Assembly (NCBI RefSeq): GCF_003259365.1
Contig: NZ_QLLY01000007.1
Location: 124,001 to 188,000 of the forward strand
From: Streptomyces sp. PsTaAH-137
GTDB taxonomy: Bacteria; Actinomycetota; Actinomycetes; Streptomycetales; Streptomycetaceae
DNA: 64,000 bases
Direction of reading: 5' to 3'
In this document: in pieces, positions 7,674-17,589 of the stretch
How positions within the stretch are numbered: position 1 is the first letter of the stretch
Layout: each line of letters begins with the position of its first letter
The notes under the pieces: generated by a model
Databases searched by the model: none
Seen by the model: the letters and a program-made list of their open reading frames with translations, nothing else
What the model was told of the DNA's origin: nothing
Position numbers and translations under genes: made by a program

Positions 7674-10547
7674 ATGAGACGTCCCTTACGGTCATCCGCC
7701 GCGCTCGGCATCGGTCTCGTGGCGGCCGGCGCGCTCGCGGTGGCCCAACTGGCCGGCCCCGCGGTCGCGGCACCCCGTCCCGCGGCCCTGGTCACCGCCC
7801 CGGCCACCCTGGTCAATCCCTTCATCGGCACCTCGAACCAGGCCAACGACTTCCCGGGCGCCGACGCACCGTTCGGCATGGTGCAGTGGAGCCCCGACAC
7901 CCCCTCGCGGCCTCCCGGCGGCGGCTACGAGTACAACGACAAGTCGATCACCGGCTTCAGCCTGACCCACATCGCCGGGCCCGGCTGCGGCGCGGCGGGC
8001 GACGTGCCGGTGCTGCCCACCGTCGGCGCCGTCGACACCAAGGCGAGCGTCGCCTTCAGCCACGCCAACGAGTCGGCGTCGGCGGGCACGTACAAGGTGG
8101 CCCTGGACAACAAGGTCACCACCGAGCTGACGGCGACCAAGCGCAGCGGCATGGCGCGCTTCTCGTTCCCCTCGACCACCCAGGCCAATCTGGTCTTCAA
8201 GCTCACCGGCAGCCAGAACGGCGCGAGCAACACGCAGTTCACCAAGGTCTCCGACACCGAGGTCAGCGGGCAGGTGACCAGCGGCCGCTTCTGCGGCGCC
8301 GGCAACACCTACACCGTCTACTTCGACATGGTCTTCGACCAGCCCTTCTCCACCAGCGGCACCCCGGCCGCCGCGCCGACACTGCGCGGTAAGACCGACA
8401 AGGGCGCGGGCAAGAACGCGGCGGAGAAGCCGAACCACCCCGTCCTGCACGGCGCCACCGCGAAGAGCGGCACCTCAGTCGCACCGCAGGCCGCTGCGAA
8501 CAACGGCTACGTCACCTTCGACGCCACCAAGCACCCCGTGGTGCAGGCGAAGGTCGGCGTCTCCTACGTCTCCGTCGCCGGAGCCAAGGCCAACCGCACG
8601 GCGGAGAACTCCGGTTGGGACTTCGACGCGACCCGCAACGCGGCCCAGAGCGCGTGGAACACCGAGCTGGGACGGGTGCAGATCGGCGGCGGCACGGCAG
8701 CCCAGCAGCAGCAGTTCTACACCGCGCTCTACCACTCGCTGCTGCACCCGAACGTGATCAGTGACACCGACGGGCAGTACCCGGGCTTCGACGGCAAGGC
8801 CCACACCGTGGACTCCGGCCACCAGGCCGCGTACGGCAACTACTCCGGCTGGGACATCTACCGCTCCCAGGCTCAGCTGGAGGCCCTGGTGGATCCGCAG
8901 GCCGCATCCGACACCGCCCAGTCCATGCTCGACGACTACCGGCAGACCGGCATCTTCCCGAAGTGGTCGGAGAACAACGGCGAGTCCTACGTCATGGTCG
9001 GCGACCCCGCGGCCGCGATCATCGCCGACTACCACGCCTTCGGCGCCCGGCAGTTCGACACCGCCGAGACGCTGCGCGCACTGGTCGCCCAGGCGTCCAA
9101 GGCGAACAACGACCGCCCGGGCCTGAACTACCTCGACTCCCCCGGCTTCATGCCGCACAACGGCAGCTACGGCTGCTGCAACTTCTACGGGCCGGTCGCC
9201 ACGACGCTGGAGTACAACACCGCGGACTTCGCCCTCTCCGCCTTCGCCGGCGCGCTCGGTGACAGCGCGAACCAGTCGAAGTACGCGACTCGCGCCCAGA
9301 AATGGCGCAATGTCCTCAACCCGGCCTCCGGTTTCGTCGAGCCGCGCAACGCGAACGGCTCCTGGACCGGTGGCTTCGACCCGACCAGCGGCACGGACAT
9401 GGTCGAGGCGGACTCCTGGATCTACACCGGCATGGTGCCCTTCAACGTGCGCGACCTGGCCCGCGCCAAGGGCGGCAACACCGCGATGAACCACTATCTG
9501 GACACCGTCCTGCGCAGCTTCACCGGCGCCAACGGCTACGCCTGGGTCGGCAACGAGCCCAGCATCGAACTGCCCTGGGAGTACGACTACACCGGTCAGC
9601 CCTGGAAGACGCAGGGCACCGTCCGCGCCGTCCAGCAGCAGATCTGGTCCGCCACCCCCGGCGGTCTGGCCGACGGCAACGACGACTTGGGCGCCATGAG
9701 CGCCTGGTACGTCTTCTCCGCGCTCGGCATGTACCCACAGACACCGGGCACCGCCGACCTGGCCCTGGGCTCGCCGCTCTTCCCGCAGGCCGTGATCACC
9801 CTGCCCTCCGGCAAGAAGCTGACCGTCAACGGCAACGGCGCCGCCGACAACGCCCCCTACGTCCAGTCCGCAGCCTGGAACGGTTCGGCGTGGAACAACG
9901 CCTACGCGCCCACCTCCGCGCTGACCACGGGCGGGACCCTGGACTTCACTCTCGGGACAAGCGCCAACACCGGCTGGGCCTCGGCAAGTTCAGCCGCACC
10001 GCCGTCCTACGGGGGCGGCACGACATCACCGACGATCCCCCGAGTGGGGCCGGTCGTTTCCGGTGTCACCGCCTCCGGCGGCGGCAGACTGTGCGTCGAC
10101 GTCGCCAACTCCGGCACGGCCGACGGCACCGCCACCCAGATGTGGGCCTGCAACGCCACATACGCCCAGGACTGGACGGTCGCCTCGGACGGCTCCCTGC
10201 GTTCGCTCGGCAAGTGCCTGGACGTGGACAACGGCGGCACCACCAACGGCACCAAGGTCCGGTTGTGGACCTGCAACGGCACAGGTAGCCAGCAGTGGCG
10301 CGCCGGGACGAACAACTCCCTGGTCAACCCGCAATCCACCCTCTGCCTGGACGACCCCGGCAGCTCCACCGCGGGCGGTACCCAGCTCCAGCTCTACGCC
10401 TGCAACGGATCCGGTGCCCAGAACTGGACGCTCCCGACCACCGCCCAGTCCCTGAACCGCAAGGCGGCAGCCGATCCCTCCGACGCACCGCCCTGGAAGC
10501 CGGGCCACAGCCCGACCTCCGCGCCGAGGGACGCGACACGGCGGTGA
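7674..10547 (+). CDS. Secreted GH92 alpha-mannosidase with CBM13 domain; TTA at codon 5
   Basis: This 957-residue enzyme is predicted to be exported. GH92 enzymes are calcium-dependent exo-alpha-mannosidases acting on mannans and N-glycans. A signal peptide (about 1-33) is followed by VNPFIGTSNQANDFPGADAPFGM, the typical N-terminal GH92 start. The (alpha/alpha)6 domain carries SGWDIYRSQ, YGCCNFYGP and GNDDLGAMSAW. After a Gly/Ser linker (about residue 770) comes a ricin-B trefoil with three repeats (ATQMWACN, VRLWTCNG, LQLYACNG). GAGGAGG and the signal peptide decide the start. Codon 5 is TTA (7686-7688), predicting dependence on bldA tRNA. Confidence 0.93.
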   Translation: MRRPLRSSAALGIGLVAAGALAVAQLAGPAVAAPRPAALVTAPATLVNPFIGTSNQANDFPGADAPFGMVQWSPDTPSRPPGGGYEYNDKSITGFSLTHIAGPGCGAAGDVPVLPTVGAVDTKASVAFSHANESASAGTYKVALDNKVTTELTATKRSGMARFSFPSTTQANLVFKLTGSQNGASNTQFTKVSDTEVSGQVTSGRFCGAGNTYTVYFDMVFDQPFSTSGTPAAAPTLRGKTDKGAGKNAAEKPNHPVLHGATAKSGTSVAPQAAANNGYVTFDATKHPVVQAKVGVSYVSVAGAKANRTAENSGWDFDATRNAAQSAWNTELGRVQIGGGTAAQQQQFYTALYHSLLHPNVISDTDGQYPGFDGKAHTVDSGHQAAYGNYSGWDIYRSQAQLEALVDPQAASDTAQSMLDDYRQTGIFPKWSENNGESYVMVGDPAAAIIADYHAFGARQFDTAETLRALVAQASKANNDRPGLNYLDSPGFMPHNGSYGCCNFYGPVATTLEYNTADFALSAFAGALGDSANQSKYATRAQKWRNVLNPASGFVEPRNANGSWTGGFDPTSGTDMVEADSWIYTGMVPFNVRDLARAKGGNTAMNHYLDTVLRSFTGANGYAWVGNEPSIELPWEYDYTGQPWKTQGTVRAVQQQIWSATPGGLADGNDDLGAMSAWYVFSALGMYPQTPGTADLALGSPLFPQAVITLPSGKKLTVNGNGAADNAPYVQSAAWNGSAWNNAYAPTSALTTGGTLDFTLGTSANTGWASASSAAPPSYGGGTTSPTIPRVGPVVSGVTASGGGRLCVDVANSGTADGTATQMWACNATYAQDWTVASDGSLRSLGKCLDVDNGGTTNGTKVRLWTCNGTGSQQWRAGTNNSLVNPQSTLCLDDPGSSTAGGTQLQLYACNGSGAQNWTLPTTAQSLNRKAAADPSDAPPWKPGHSPTSAPRDATRR

Positions 10548-10567
10548 GCGCCACGTCCTGACTCCGA

Positions 10568-10609
10568 GACTCGTCCGGCCGCCCCCTCCCCGGGACGGCC
10601 GGGCGAGTC
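10568..10609 (+). terminator. Terminator hairpin after GH92 gene
   Basis: A 14-bp stem (10568-10581 with 10596-10609, one G-U pair) starts 21 bases after the GH92 stop codon. The arms begin GACTCGTCC and end GGCGAGTC. Confidence 0.75.
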
Positions 10610-10640
10610 GTCATCGGCAGCGGGGGGCGCAAGAACGTGA

Positions 10641-11048
10641 GCCGGAGACGACCGAGAACCTCAGTGGGCCGGGCCCCACACCGCGCTCGGCGACGGCAAG
10701 GCGGACCTGGTGGCCTCGGCGACCGGCGCCAACGACAACAACGGCGTGGTCTGGCTGATCCCCGACGTGCTGCGGGCGGACGCCGGGGACATCCGTGCGG
10801 TGACGCTGGACAGCCCCGGCGTCCCGGGCAGCACCACGCCGTCGCCCGGCCGCGGCCCCACCCGGCACCGCATCACCGTCCTGGGCCCGCTGCTCGACAC
10901 CGACGGCGACGGCCACCTCGACGTGGTGATCGGCTCCCCCGGCTACCTGGATCCGAAGAAGCGGGACCTCGACGCGTTCTGGGTCCTGCGCGGCACCGAC
11001 CGGGGGATGACGTACCAGCGGCACTTCACCGCGGCGGACCTCCGCTGA
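10641..11048 (+). pseudogene. FG-GAP repeat protein remnant (C-terminal fragment)
   Basis: From about 10680 the frame reads LGDGKADLVASATG, then LLDTDGDGHLDVVIGSPGY, the calcium-binding FG-GAP/beta-propeller motif of secreted integrin-alpha-like proteins. It then ends with HFTAADLR and a stop. A TGA at 10638 closes the frame upstream and no start codon with an RBS or signal peptide is present. Only about 1.5-2 repeats of what is normally a six- to seven-repeat protein survive. The GTG at 10710 falls inside a repeat and is not a credible start. I read this as the tail of a deleted gene. Confidence 0.7.
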
Positions 11049-11318
11049 GCTGGTTCGCAGATCGTCCGGCAGCACCTCGTACGGCCACGGGTGGACGCCG
11101 GCCTCGTTCCGGCCCCTTTGTGACACCGCACAACAAGGTTTCGGCCTGGCTGTGCGGGCGCCGCCAGAACGCCCCTCCTCCTGTACGCCCGCCCGGGCGG
11201 CTGATGCCATGCCCGGCATGTCCTCACCCGCATCCCGCTCGACGCGCGCTCCGGCCCCTCCCCTCACCCGCATCACCCTCGCCCACCGTCGGAGAACGGT
11301 CGCACGGGAGCGTCGGCC

Positions 11319-12917
11319 GTGACCGGCGGCGACGGGCAGTCGTTCGCCGTCGTGGTCTTCCTCGGCTTCGTCGCCGTGTCACTGCTGCTGTGCGGGCTCG
11401 CGGCGGCCGACCTGGACGACCCCGAGCACTTCTACGCGGGAGGCGGCGCCGCCTTCGGGCCGGTCGGTGGCGGGCTGGCCATCGCCGGTGACTACATCTC
11501 CGCGGCCACCCTGCTCAGCACCACGGGGGCGGTCGCCCTGGACGGCGCCGACGGCATGCTGTTCGCCGGTGCCACGGTCCTGTCGCTGTTCCTGGTCATG
11601 CGGATCCTGGGCGAACCGCTGCGCCGCGCCGGCGTGTTCACCCTGGGCGACTTCCTCGCCGACCGGCTCGACGACCCGTCCGTCCGCCGGGCGCTGGGTG
11701 TCGCGAGCCTCTTCGTCCTCACCCCGCTGCTCCTGGTGCAACTCACCACCGCCGGGCGCATCTTGGCCGCCATGTTCGGCCTCCCCGACGGCGCGCTGAC
11801 CGCGTGCACGATCGCGGGCGGCGCGCTCATGATCGCCTACGCCGCGATCGGCGGCATGCGCGGCGTGGGCTACGTACAGATCCTCAAGGTCGGCGTGGTA
11901 CTCATCGCCCTCGCGCTCCTCGCGGGGATCGTTCTGGCCCGGTACGGCTGGTCGCCCCTGGCTCTCTTCGACGCGGCCCGCGACCGCTCAGGAGCCGGCA
12001 CCGCCTACGGACGACCGGGCCTGCACTTCGGCCCGTCCCTCGCGGGCCGCCTCGACCTGATCAGTTTTCAGGCCACTCTCCTGATCGGCGCCGCCTGCCT
12101 GCCGCACCTCACCATGCGGCTGCACCCGCTCAAGGACGCCCTCACCGCGCGGCGCGCCGTGGGCTGGGCCGTCGGCCCCGTCGCCGTCGTCTGTACCGGA
12201 GTGGTCGTGGCAGGGCTCGGAGCCTGCGCCCTCATCGGCCGTGACGCGATCCGAGCGGCCGATCCCGGAGGGGCGACGGCCCTTCTCATGGTGACGGGCG
12301 CTCTCGACCCCGTCGCCGGGGGCGCGCGGCACAGCATGCTCTTCGCCGTCGTCGCGTGCGCCGTCTTCGCGACGACCCTCGCGGCCGTCGCGGGCATCAC
12401 GCTCGCCGCCGCCTCCAGTCTCACGCGCGACCTGGGCCGCCGGTCCGCCCACGGCGCCAAGAACTCGTCGGCCGCCGGCGAGATCCGGCGGGCGCGTCTG
12501 GGCATCGTGGCTGTGGGAGTCGTCGCCGTCGTCCTGTCGGCGGCCCTCGCCGACCGTGGCAGGCTGACGCTGATCTCGCTGTCGTTCACCGTCGCGGCCT
12601 CGGTCCTCGCCCCGGTCCTGTTGTACGCGCTGTTCCTGCCGAGGTGGTCCGCCACCGGTGTGCGCTGGACCGTCTACGGGACCATTCCCCTCATCGTGCT
12701 GCTGCTGACCGGTTCCCCGGCCGTCACGGGCTCGCCCCTCGCGGTCTTCCCCGACCACGACCTCCACTGGTTCCCGCTCCAAACCCCTGGGCTGATCACC
12801 ATCCCCGTCGGCTTTCTGCTCGGCCTCGTGGGCCGCCCGCGTTCCCGTGCCACGTCGCCGCAGCAGGTGTGGCAGGAGCGGGTGACGGTGGGCCGGGGCA
12901 GGAGCGAGTGGCCGTAG
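11319..12917 (+). CDS. Sodium:solute symporter (SSS family)
   Basis: This 532-residue membrane carrier has about 13 hydrophobic segments. Motifs of the SSS family are visible: DYISAATLLSTTG near residue 63, the GDFLADRL region, and the IAYAAIGGMRGVGYVQILK loop around residues 172-192. It resembles ActP-type monocarboxylate/acetate symporters, but the substrate is not certain. The usual small DUF485 partner gene of actP operons is absent. GGGAG eight bases upstream supports the GTG at 11319. It converges on the next gene, with a strong shared terminator. Confidence 0.88.
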   Translation: MTGGDGQSFAVVVFLGFVAVSLLLCGLAAADLDDPEHFYAGGGAAFGPVGGGLAIAGDYISAATLLSTTGAVALDGADGMLFAGATVLSLFLVMRILGEPLRRAGVFTLGDFLADRLDDPSVRRALGVASLFVLTPLLLVQLTTAGRILAAMFGLPDGALTACTIAGGALMIAYAAIGGMRGVGYVQILKVGVVLIALALLAGIVLARYGWSPLALFDAARDRSGAGTAYGRPGLHFGPSLAGRLDLISFQATLLIGAACLPHLTMRLHPLKDALTARRAVGWAVGPVAVVCTGVVVAGLGACALIGRDAIRAADPGGATALLMVTGALDPVAGGARHSMLFAVVACAVFATTLAAVAGITLAAASSLTRDLGRRSAHGAKNSSAAGEIRRARLGIVAVGVVAVVLSAALADRGRLTLISLSFTVAASVLAPVLLYALFLPRWSATGVRWTVYGTIPLIVLLLTGSPAVTGSPLAVFPDHDLHWFPLQTPGLITIPVGFLLGLVGRPRSRATSPQQVWQERVTVGRGRSEWP

Positions 12918-12948
12918 CTCCGCTGTTGTGGAGGGTGGTTGGTCCGGG

Positions 12949-12977
12949 CCCGCGTTCCGGGAGTGCCGGAACGCGGG
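12949..12977. terminator. Bidirectional terminator between convergent genes
   Basis: CCCGCGTTCCGG (12949-12960) pairs exactly with CCGGAACGCGGG (12966-12977) around a five-base loop, and the stem can extend outwards by three pairs. It sits between the symporter stop and the stop of the leftward hydrolase gene. Confidence 0.85.
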
Positions 12978-12998
12978 TCCGTGCGGACGGTCGGCGGG

Positions 12999-14531
12999 TC
13001 AGCCGCCGATGGCCGATTTCTGCGCATCGGTGATGATCGCCGTCGCGTCCTCGGGAAGCAGGAACCCGGCCGAGGCGGACGTCTGCGCGGCAGCGCGCAC
13101 CTTGTCCACGTAGTCGGCGTGCGTCGGGTAGAGCTCGCTGAGCACCGGCTCCGCGGTGGCCGGGAACGACGGGTCGGACGGGTCGCCGTCGTCGTGCTCG
13201 TCCCAGGCGTCGGTGTCGCCGTTCCACGGGTCGCGCGCGCCGTACAGGCCGCAGAAGACACCGCTGCCCGTGGTGTCGCGGGAACCGGTGAGCGTACGGG
13301 TGGGCACCGTAACGTCGGGCAGGCGGACACCGCCGGAGGCCAGCCCAGTGGCCGGGTCGCGCAGGACGGTACTCAGGGGCTGCGCGCTCGGCGGGCGCGC
13401 ACCGCCCCGGGCCCAGGCGGCCAGATGACGCAGCGCCGCGTTCATCGCCCAGTGTCCCGGCCCGTCGTTGAAGGGGGCCGAACCGGCGGCGCAGTCCGGC
13501 GACGGCGCGGCCGACCCCGCCGACTTCCGCACGGTCGCTTCGCCGAGGTCGTAGGCCCACTGATCGCCGTGCGCGGTGCCGGCGAGCTCCCAGTGAACGA
13601 CACTGTCCGTGTCCGGTTGCCGTGCGAGCGCGGCGCCGGGCACATCCGTCTCAGTGAGGACGACGAAGGTCGGCACCGGCAGGTCGGTCCTGATCCGCGA
13701 CGGGTTCGGCATCAGGAGGGTGTCGGCGAGCACGCCGCTGATCGGAGCGGCGACCGCGCTGTTGCTGTGCACCATGAAGCCGTCGTAGACCTCGGACACC
13801 GGCTGAACGGCGTTGGCGTACGTCGTCATGAAACCCGCCGACTGCGACTCACCGTCGGCGAGCAGCGTCCGGACCGGGAGGCCGCCGAGCGGGTCGGCGC
13901 CGTCCGGAGTACGCAGCGCCTGGCCCGCCTGCGAGAAGATGTCGTAGGCGAAGGCGTCACCGGGGTGGACCAGGCTGCCGTACCGGGCCGGGTCCCAGCC
14001 CTTGAGGCCCTTGATCTCGCCGAGTCCGCCGTTGATCCCGACGGCCTGTGCCGAGACACCGACCCAGGCGTAGCCCTCGCGCAGCAGTTCGTCCCGCTCG
14101 AACCAGTAGTCCGGGGAGAGGTCGAGCTGGCCGCTGACGTTGAGCCACTCCACGACGACCGTGCCGTTGAACTTCGCCGGGTCCGCGGGGCGGCGCACCA
14201 GCAGGCGGCTCTTGTACGCGGCGGTCCCGGACGGGCGGACGTTCCAGCGCCCGGAAGAGGTCCACACTCCGGATTTGGCGTACGAGGTGGCGGTGCCCGA
14301 GAGGAAGTACTCCCTTTCGGTGTAGCCATAGGAGCCGAGGTCTTCCGCCGCGGCGAGGAACGGGAAGCCGTGACTGCCCGCGGGCGGCACGGTGACTGTG
14401 GGATGCGCGGCCGCGGCGGGTGAGGCCGCGGCCGAGGGGGCGGAAAGGATACCGAGGAGAGCGCCTAAGAGCAGCGCCCACAGCGCGGTGACGGTGACGG
14501 ACCGTCGGCGTAGCCGGGCGAGTATGCGCAC
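12999..14531 (-). CDS. Secreted alpha/beta hydrolase (Abhydrolase_10-type)
   Basis: The protein has 510 residues. A signal peptide covers residues 1-37 (basic start, long hydrophobic core, ASPAAAAHP). The nucleophile elbow is GESQSAG with Ser229. A second-half His follows in ELAGTAHGDQW, and GFMVHSN lies between. The length and the EYFLSGTATSY and FNGTVVVEWLNVSG blocks match a bacterial family annotated simply as alpha/beta hydrolase domain-containing protein, whose substrates are largely unknown. It is exported and probably acts as an esterase on small molecules. The gene is monocistronic. Confidence 0.85.
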   Translation of the reverse strand: MRILARLRRRSVTVTALWALLLGALLGILSAPSAAASPAAAAHPTVTVPPAGSHGFPFLAAAEDLGSYGYTEREYFLSGTATSYAKSGVWTSSGRWNVRPSGTAAYKSRLLVRRPADPAKFNGTVVVEWLNVSGQLDLSPDYWFERDELLREGYAWVGVSAQAVGINGGLGEIKGLKGWDPARYGSLVHPGDAFAYDIFSQAGQALRTPDGADPLGGLPVRTLLADGESQSAGFMTTYANAVQPVSEVYDGFMVHSNSAVAAPISGVLADTLLMPNPSRIRTDLPVPTFVVLTETDVPGAALARQPDTDSVVHWELAGTAHGDQWAYDLGEATVRKSAGSAAPSPDCAAGSAPFNDGPGHWAMNAALRHLAAWARGGARPPSAQPLSTVLRDPATGLASGGVRLPDVTVPTRTLTGSRDTTGSGVFCGLYGARDPWNGDTDAWDEHDDGDPSDPSFPATAEPVLSELYPTHADYVDKVRAAAQTSASAGFLLPEDATAIITDAQKSAIGG

Positions 14532-14798
14532 GAGTTGCCTCCGTGAATGCGAGTCCCAGTGGGCTGAGACCGGAGTCTCGACGGACGCTGTCGGCCTGCC
14601 ATCGGTGAATCCACCGGTGTACCGGGAGCGGTGCTACGTGACCGGTGAGAGGTGAGTGGCGACCGGCCGCAGGCAGAGCGGTGACGACGGACGAACGTAC
14701 GCACTGTGGCTTACCGCTCTCGACGGGCAGTCCGATGAGTTCTCGGAGCCGGGCGGGTCTTCCCTGGCAGATGCTGTGATCGGCCGATGGAGGACGCC

Positions 14799-15440
14799 GT
14801 GGGAGATGTCCGGTCGTTGGATGTCTGGTCGATGGTTCACGAGGAGCGTGCGGCGCTTCTCGATGACCTTGAGCGCTTGGACGATGATCAGTGGGGGGCG
14901 CCGTCGCTGTGTGCACAGTGGACCGTGCACGACGTGGTCGCCCACATGGTCGACACGGCGCGGACCACGCGCGTCGGCTTCCTGGCAGGACTGGCCCGGG
15001 CTCGCTTCGACTTCGACCGCCAGAACAGCCGCGGCGTCGCGCGCGAACGCGGCGCTTCACCGCAGGAGACGCTGGAGCGGCTTCGGCAGGTGGCGTCGCG
15101 CAGGTCGACCCCGCCCGCGCCGCTCGACAGCAGGCTTGTCGAGGAGATCGTGCACGGCGAGGACATCCGCCGCCCCTTGGGGATCTCCCGCTCCTACCCG
15201 CAGGAGGCTGTCGTCAGATCGCTGCGCCTACAGGCTCGCACCTCCGCCTTCTTCGGCGGAGCCAAGGACCTTGTGGCTCACACCCGGCTGACAGCTACGG
15301 ACGCCGACGTGTCGATCGGCGAAGGCCCACAACAGGTGAGCGGACCCGCGCTTTCCCTGCTCCTGGCCGTCTCCCGACGGCGCGTGGCGCTGGACGACCT
15401 CGGCGGACCGGGAGTCGCCGGGCTGGCGGCAGCCCTCTGA
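14799..15440 (+). CDS. Maleylpyruvate isomerase-family (mycothiol-dependent, DinB-like) protein
   Basis: This is a 213-residue four-helix-bundle protein. Metal ligands of the DinB/MDMPI fold are visible as His in HDVVAHMVD and His-Glu-Asp in EIVHGEDIRRPLG. Members use mycothiol or a divalent metal for isomerase or transferase reactions; most are uncharacterised. GGAGG five bases before the GTG at 14799 supports that start; an ATG at 14787 has no RBS and would add four residues. It stands alone between two genes read the other way. Confidence 0.8.
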   Translation: MGDVRSLDVWSMVHEERAALLDDLERLDDDQWGAPSLCAQWTVHDVVAHMVDTARTTRVGFLAGLARARFDFDRQNSRGVARERGASPQETLERLRQVASRRSTPPAPLDSRLVEEIVHGEDIRRPLGISRSYPQEAVVRSLRLQARTSAFFGGAKDLVAHTRLTATDADVSIGEGPQQVSGPALSLLLAVSRRRVALDDLGGPGVAGLAAAL

Positions 15441-15487
15441 CGATCCGCCGTCCGGCCTTCGCCGCCGGAGCGGCCCGGCGCCGCCGC

Positions 15488-16087
15488 TCAGTCGCCGTCG
15501 AAGCCACCCGAGTCCACGTCGGCACCGTCCCCGCTGTCCCCCCAGTCGGACGCATCGGGCGGCCCCGCCCCCGCACTGCGCAGCGTCCTTACCTTGTCGC
15601 AGACGAAGACCCCACTGATGAGGCCGGCCACACACGCCAGCATGAGAGCGGTCCCGGAGAAGAGCACGGCCGACCACCGTGGGCTCTCCGTGTCCACGTC
15701 GAAGACGATGAAGAGACCTACGGCGGGGAACACTCCGAAGATCCAAGAACCGCACACATTGATCAGCGTCATGCCCTCGTGGAGACCGGAGACATCGTCG
15801 ACGTCCCGTCGGGTCGCCGACTTCCCCGGCCATGCGACCGGAATCAGAGCGACCGCCTGGAAGGCCACGCAGGCGAGTTGGATCACCCCGTACTGCGCGA
15901 ACGAGGGTGGGCGCGACCAGCAATACACCAGCCCCGTCACCGCACAGATCCACGAGCCCATGTTGCCGACGACCACCCACACCGAGCGAGACCGCACGAA
16001 GTCGACCACCGCGTCGACGACGTCCTCCCACTCCCAGTCCCGGCTGTACCGTCTCCGTCGGTGGCTGCTCCTGATGCTGTCGAACAT
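15488..16087 (-). CDS. Four-helix integral membrane protein of unknown function
   Basis: The protein has 199 residues. After a basic N terminus (MFDSIRSSHRRRRYSRDWEW) four hydrophobic segments lie at about 36-53, 62-80, 106-124 and 136-155. The acidic, Gly-rich C-terminal tail (DSGDGADVDSGGFDGD) is cytoplasmic by the positive-inside rule. GGGGGGCGG precedes the ATG at 16087; the frame remains open further upstream but without a start signal. It converges on the enzyme gene at 14799 and is divergent from the MHS transporter. I do not recognise the family. Confidence 0.7.
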   Translation of the reverse strand: MFDSIRSSHRRRRYSRDWEWEDVVDAVVDFVRSRSVWVVVGNMGSWICAVTGLVYCWSRPPSFAQYGVIQLACVAFQAVALIPVAWPGKSATRRDVDDVSGLHEGMTLINVCGSWIFGVFPAVGLFIVFDVDTESPRWSAVLFSGTALMLACVAGLISGVFVCDKVRTLRSAGAGPPDASDWGDSGDGADVDSGGFDGD

Positions 16088-16262
16088 GCGCCGCCCCCCA
16101 TGTCCCAGTGCATTGCCCTGCCTTGCATCATGCCCACGCCGCGGCGGATTACCGTCCGCCCCGGGGGCACGGCACGACCGGGCGGCCACGGCAGGCCGAT
16201 CAGGCTGACGACTGCCTCGCCCCGCGCGTGAACAGGGACGTTCCTGGGCACGGGACAGGATC

Positions 16263-17543
16263 ATGACAGAGACAGAGACCACCACAACCGCCGCCCGCCC
16301 TGCTCACCCGGTCCGCCAACTCCTCGCCGCCTCCGTCGGCAACGCCGTCGAGTGGTACGACTGGTACGCGTACACGTTTCTGGCGACGTACATCGCCGAC
16401 CAGGTCTTTCCGAAGAGCGCCGGCAATTCGCTCGTCCCGCTCCTGTCGACGTTCGCCGTCTTCGCCGTCGGGTTCTTCATGCGGCCCGTCGGAGGTCTGC
16501 TGATGGGCGCGGTCGCGGACCGGCACGGCCGCCGCGCCGCCCTCACGGTGACCATCCTGCTCATGGGTTGCAGCAGTCTTCTGGTCGGCATCACACCGAT
16601 GTACGCGGCCGTGGGCGTCCTCGCGCCGGTCGTGCTCGTGCTCGCCCGGCTGCTCCAGGGCCTGTCGGTGGGCGGGGAGTTCGCCGCGTCGACGACGTTC
16701 CTCGTGGAATCGGCGGGTCCCGGCCGACGCGGGCTGTTCTCGTCCTTCCAGTACGTGTCCACGTCGATCGGCCAGCTGATCGCGTCGGGCGTCGCCGCGC
16801 TGCTGGTGAGCATCCTCGCCGAGGGGCAGATGGACGGCTGGGGCTGGCGGGTGCCCTTCCTGGCGGGGGCGGTGCTCAGCCTCGTCGGGTTCTGGATCCG
16901 GCAGGGCGCGCAGGAGACCCGCACGCAGCGCCAGGAACGGCCCGGCCTGTTCGACGCGCTGCGCCGGCACCCGCGCCAGTCGCTCCTCATCTGCGGCATC
17001 ACCGCGGGCGGCACACTCGCGTACTACACGTGGACGTCCTACCTGCCGACGTACGCGGAGCTGAACACCGACATCGACAAGTCGCAGGCGCTGCTCGCCG
17101 GCACGATCTCGCTCGCCTTCTTCGCGCTTCTGCAGCCGGTCGGCGGAATGCTCTCCGACCGCTTCGGCCGCAAGCCGCTGCTGCTCTTCTTCGGGCTCGG
17201 GTTCGCGCTGCTGAGTGTGCCGTTGCTGCACACGCTGACGGGGTCATTCGGTTCGCTGCTGCTGACGCAGTGCGCGGGCATGGTGCTGCTCACCGGCTTC
17301 ACGTCGATCTCGGCGGCGGTCAACGCGGAGGTGTTCCCGGCGCGGGTGCGGGCGGCCGGGATCGGGTTCCCCTACTCGTTGACGGTGGCGCTGTTCGGCG
17401 GCACCGCACCGTACATGGGCACCTGGTTCAAGGAGATCGGGCACAGCGGACTGTTCCCCTGGTACGTCGCCGTGCTCTGCCTCGTGTCGTCGGCGGTGTA
17501 CCTGCGGCTGCCCGAGACCGCACACCGGGAGCTCGACCGTTAG
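16263..17543 (+). CDS. MFS transporter, metabolite:H+ symporter (MHS) family
   Basis: This 426-residue, 12-helix transporter starts with the MHS signature ASVGNAVEWYDWYAYTF in helix 1. It shows RPVGGLLMGAVADRHGRR in loop 2-3 and LSVGGEF in helix 4. Loop 8-9 carries the second motif, SDRFGRKPLL. Relatives carry alpha-ketoglutarate, citrate, shikimate or betaine with protons; the substrate here cannot be read from sequence. GGGACAGG precedes the ATG. A second MHS transporter is encoded at 43455, and the two are clearly different proteins. Confidence 0.92.
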   Translation: MTETETTTTAARPAHPVRQLLAASVGNAVEWYDWYAYTFLATYIADQVFPKSAGNSLVPLLSTFAVFAVGFFMRPVGGLLMGAVADRHGRRAALTVTILLMGCSSLLVGITPMYAAVGVLAPVVLVLARLLQGLSVGGEFAASTTFLVESAGPGRRGLFSSFQYVSTSIGQLIASGVAALLVSILAEGQMDGWGWRVPFLAGAVLSLVGFWIRQGAQETRTQRQERPGLFDALRRHPRQSLLICGITAGGTLAYYTWTSYLPTYAELNTDIDKSQALLAGTISLAFFALLQPVGGMLSDRFGRKPLLLFFGLGFALLSVPLLHTLTGSFGSLLLTQCAGMVLLTGFTSISAAVNAEVFPARVRAAGIGFPYSLTVALFGGTAPYMGTWFKEIGHSGLFPWYVAVLCLVSSAVYLRLPETAHRELDR

Positions 17544-17589
17544 GGCTCCTGCGGTGAGGCGATGCCGTCACGTCCCGGTGCAGCGGACC

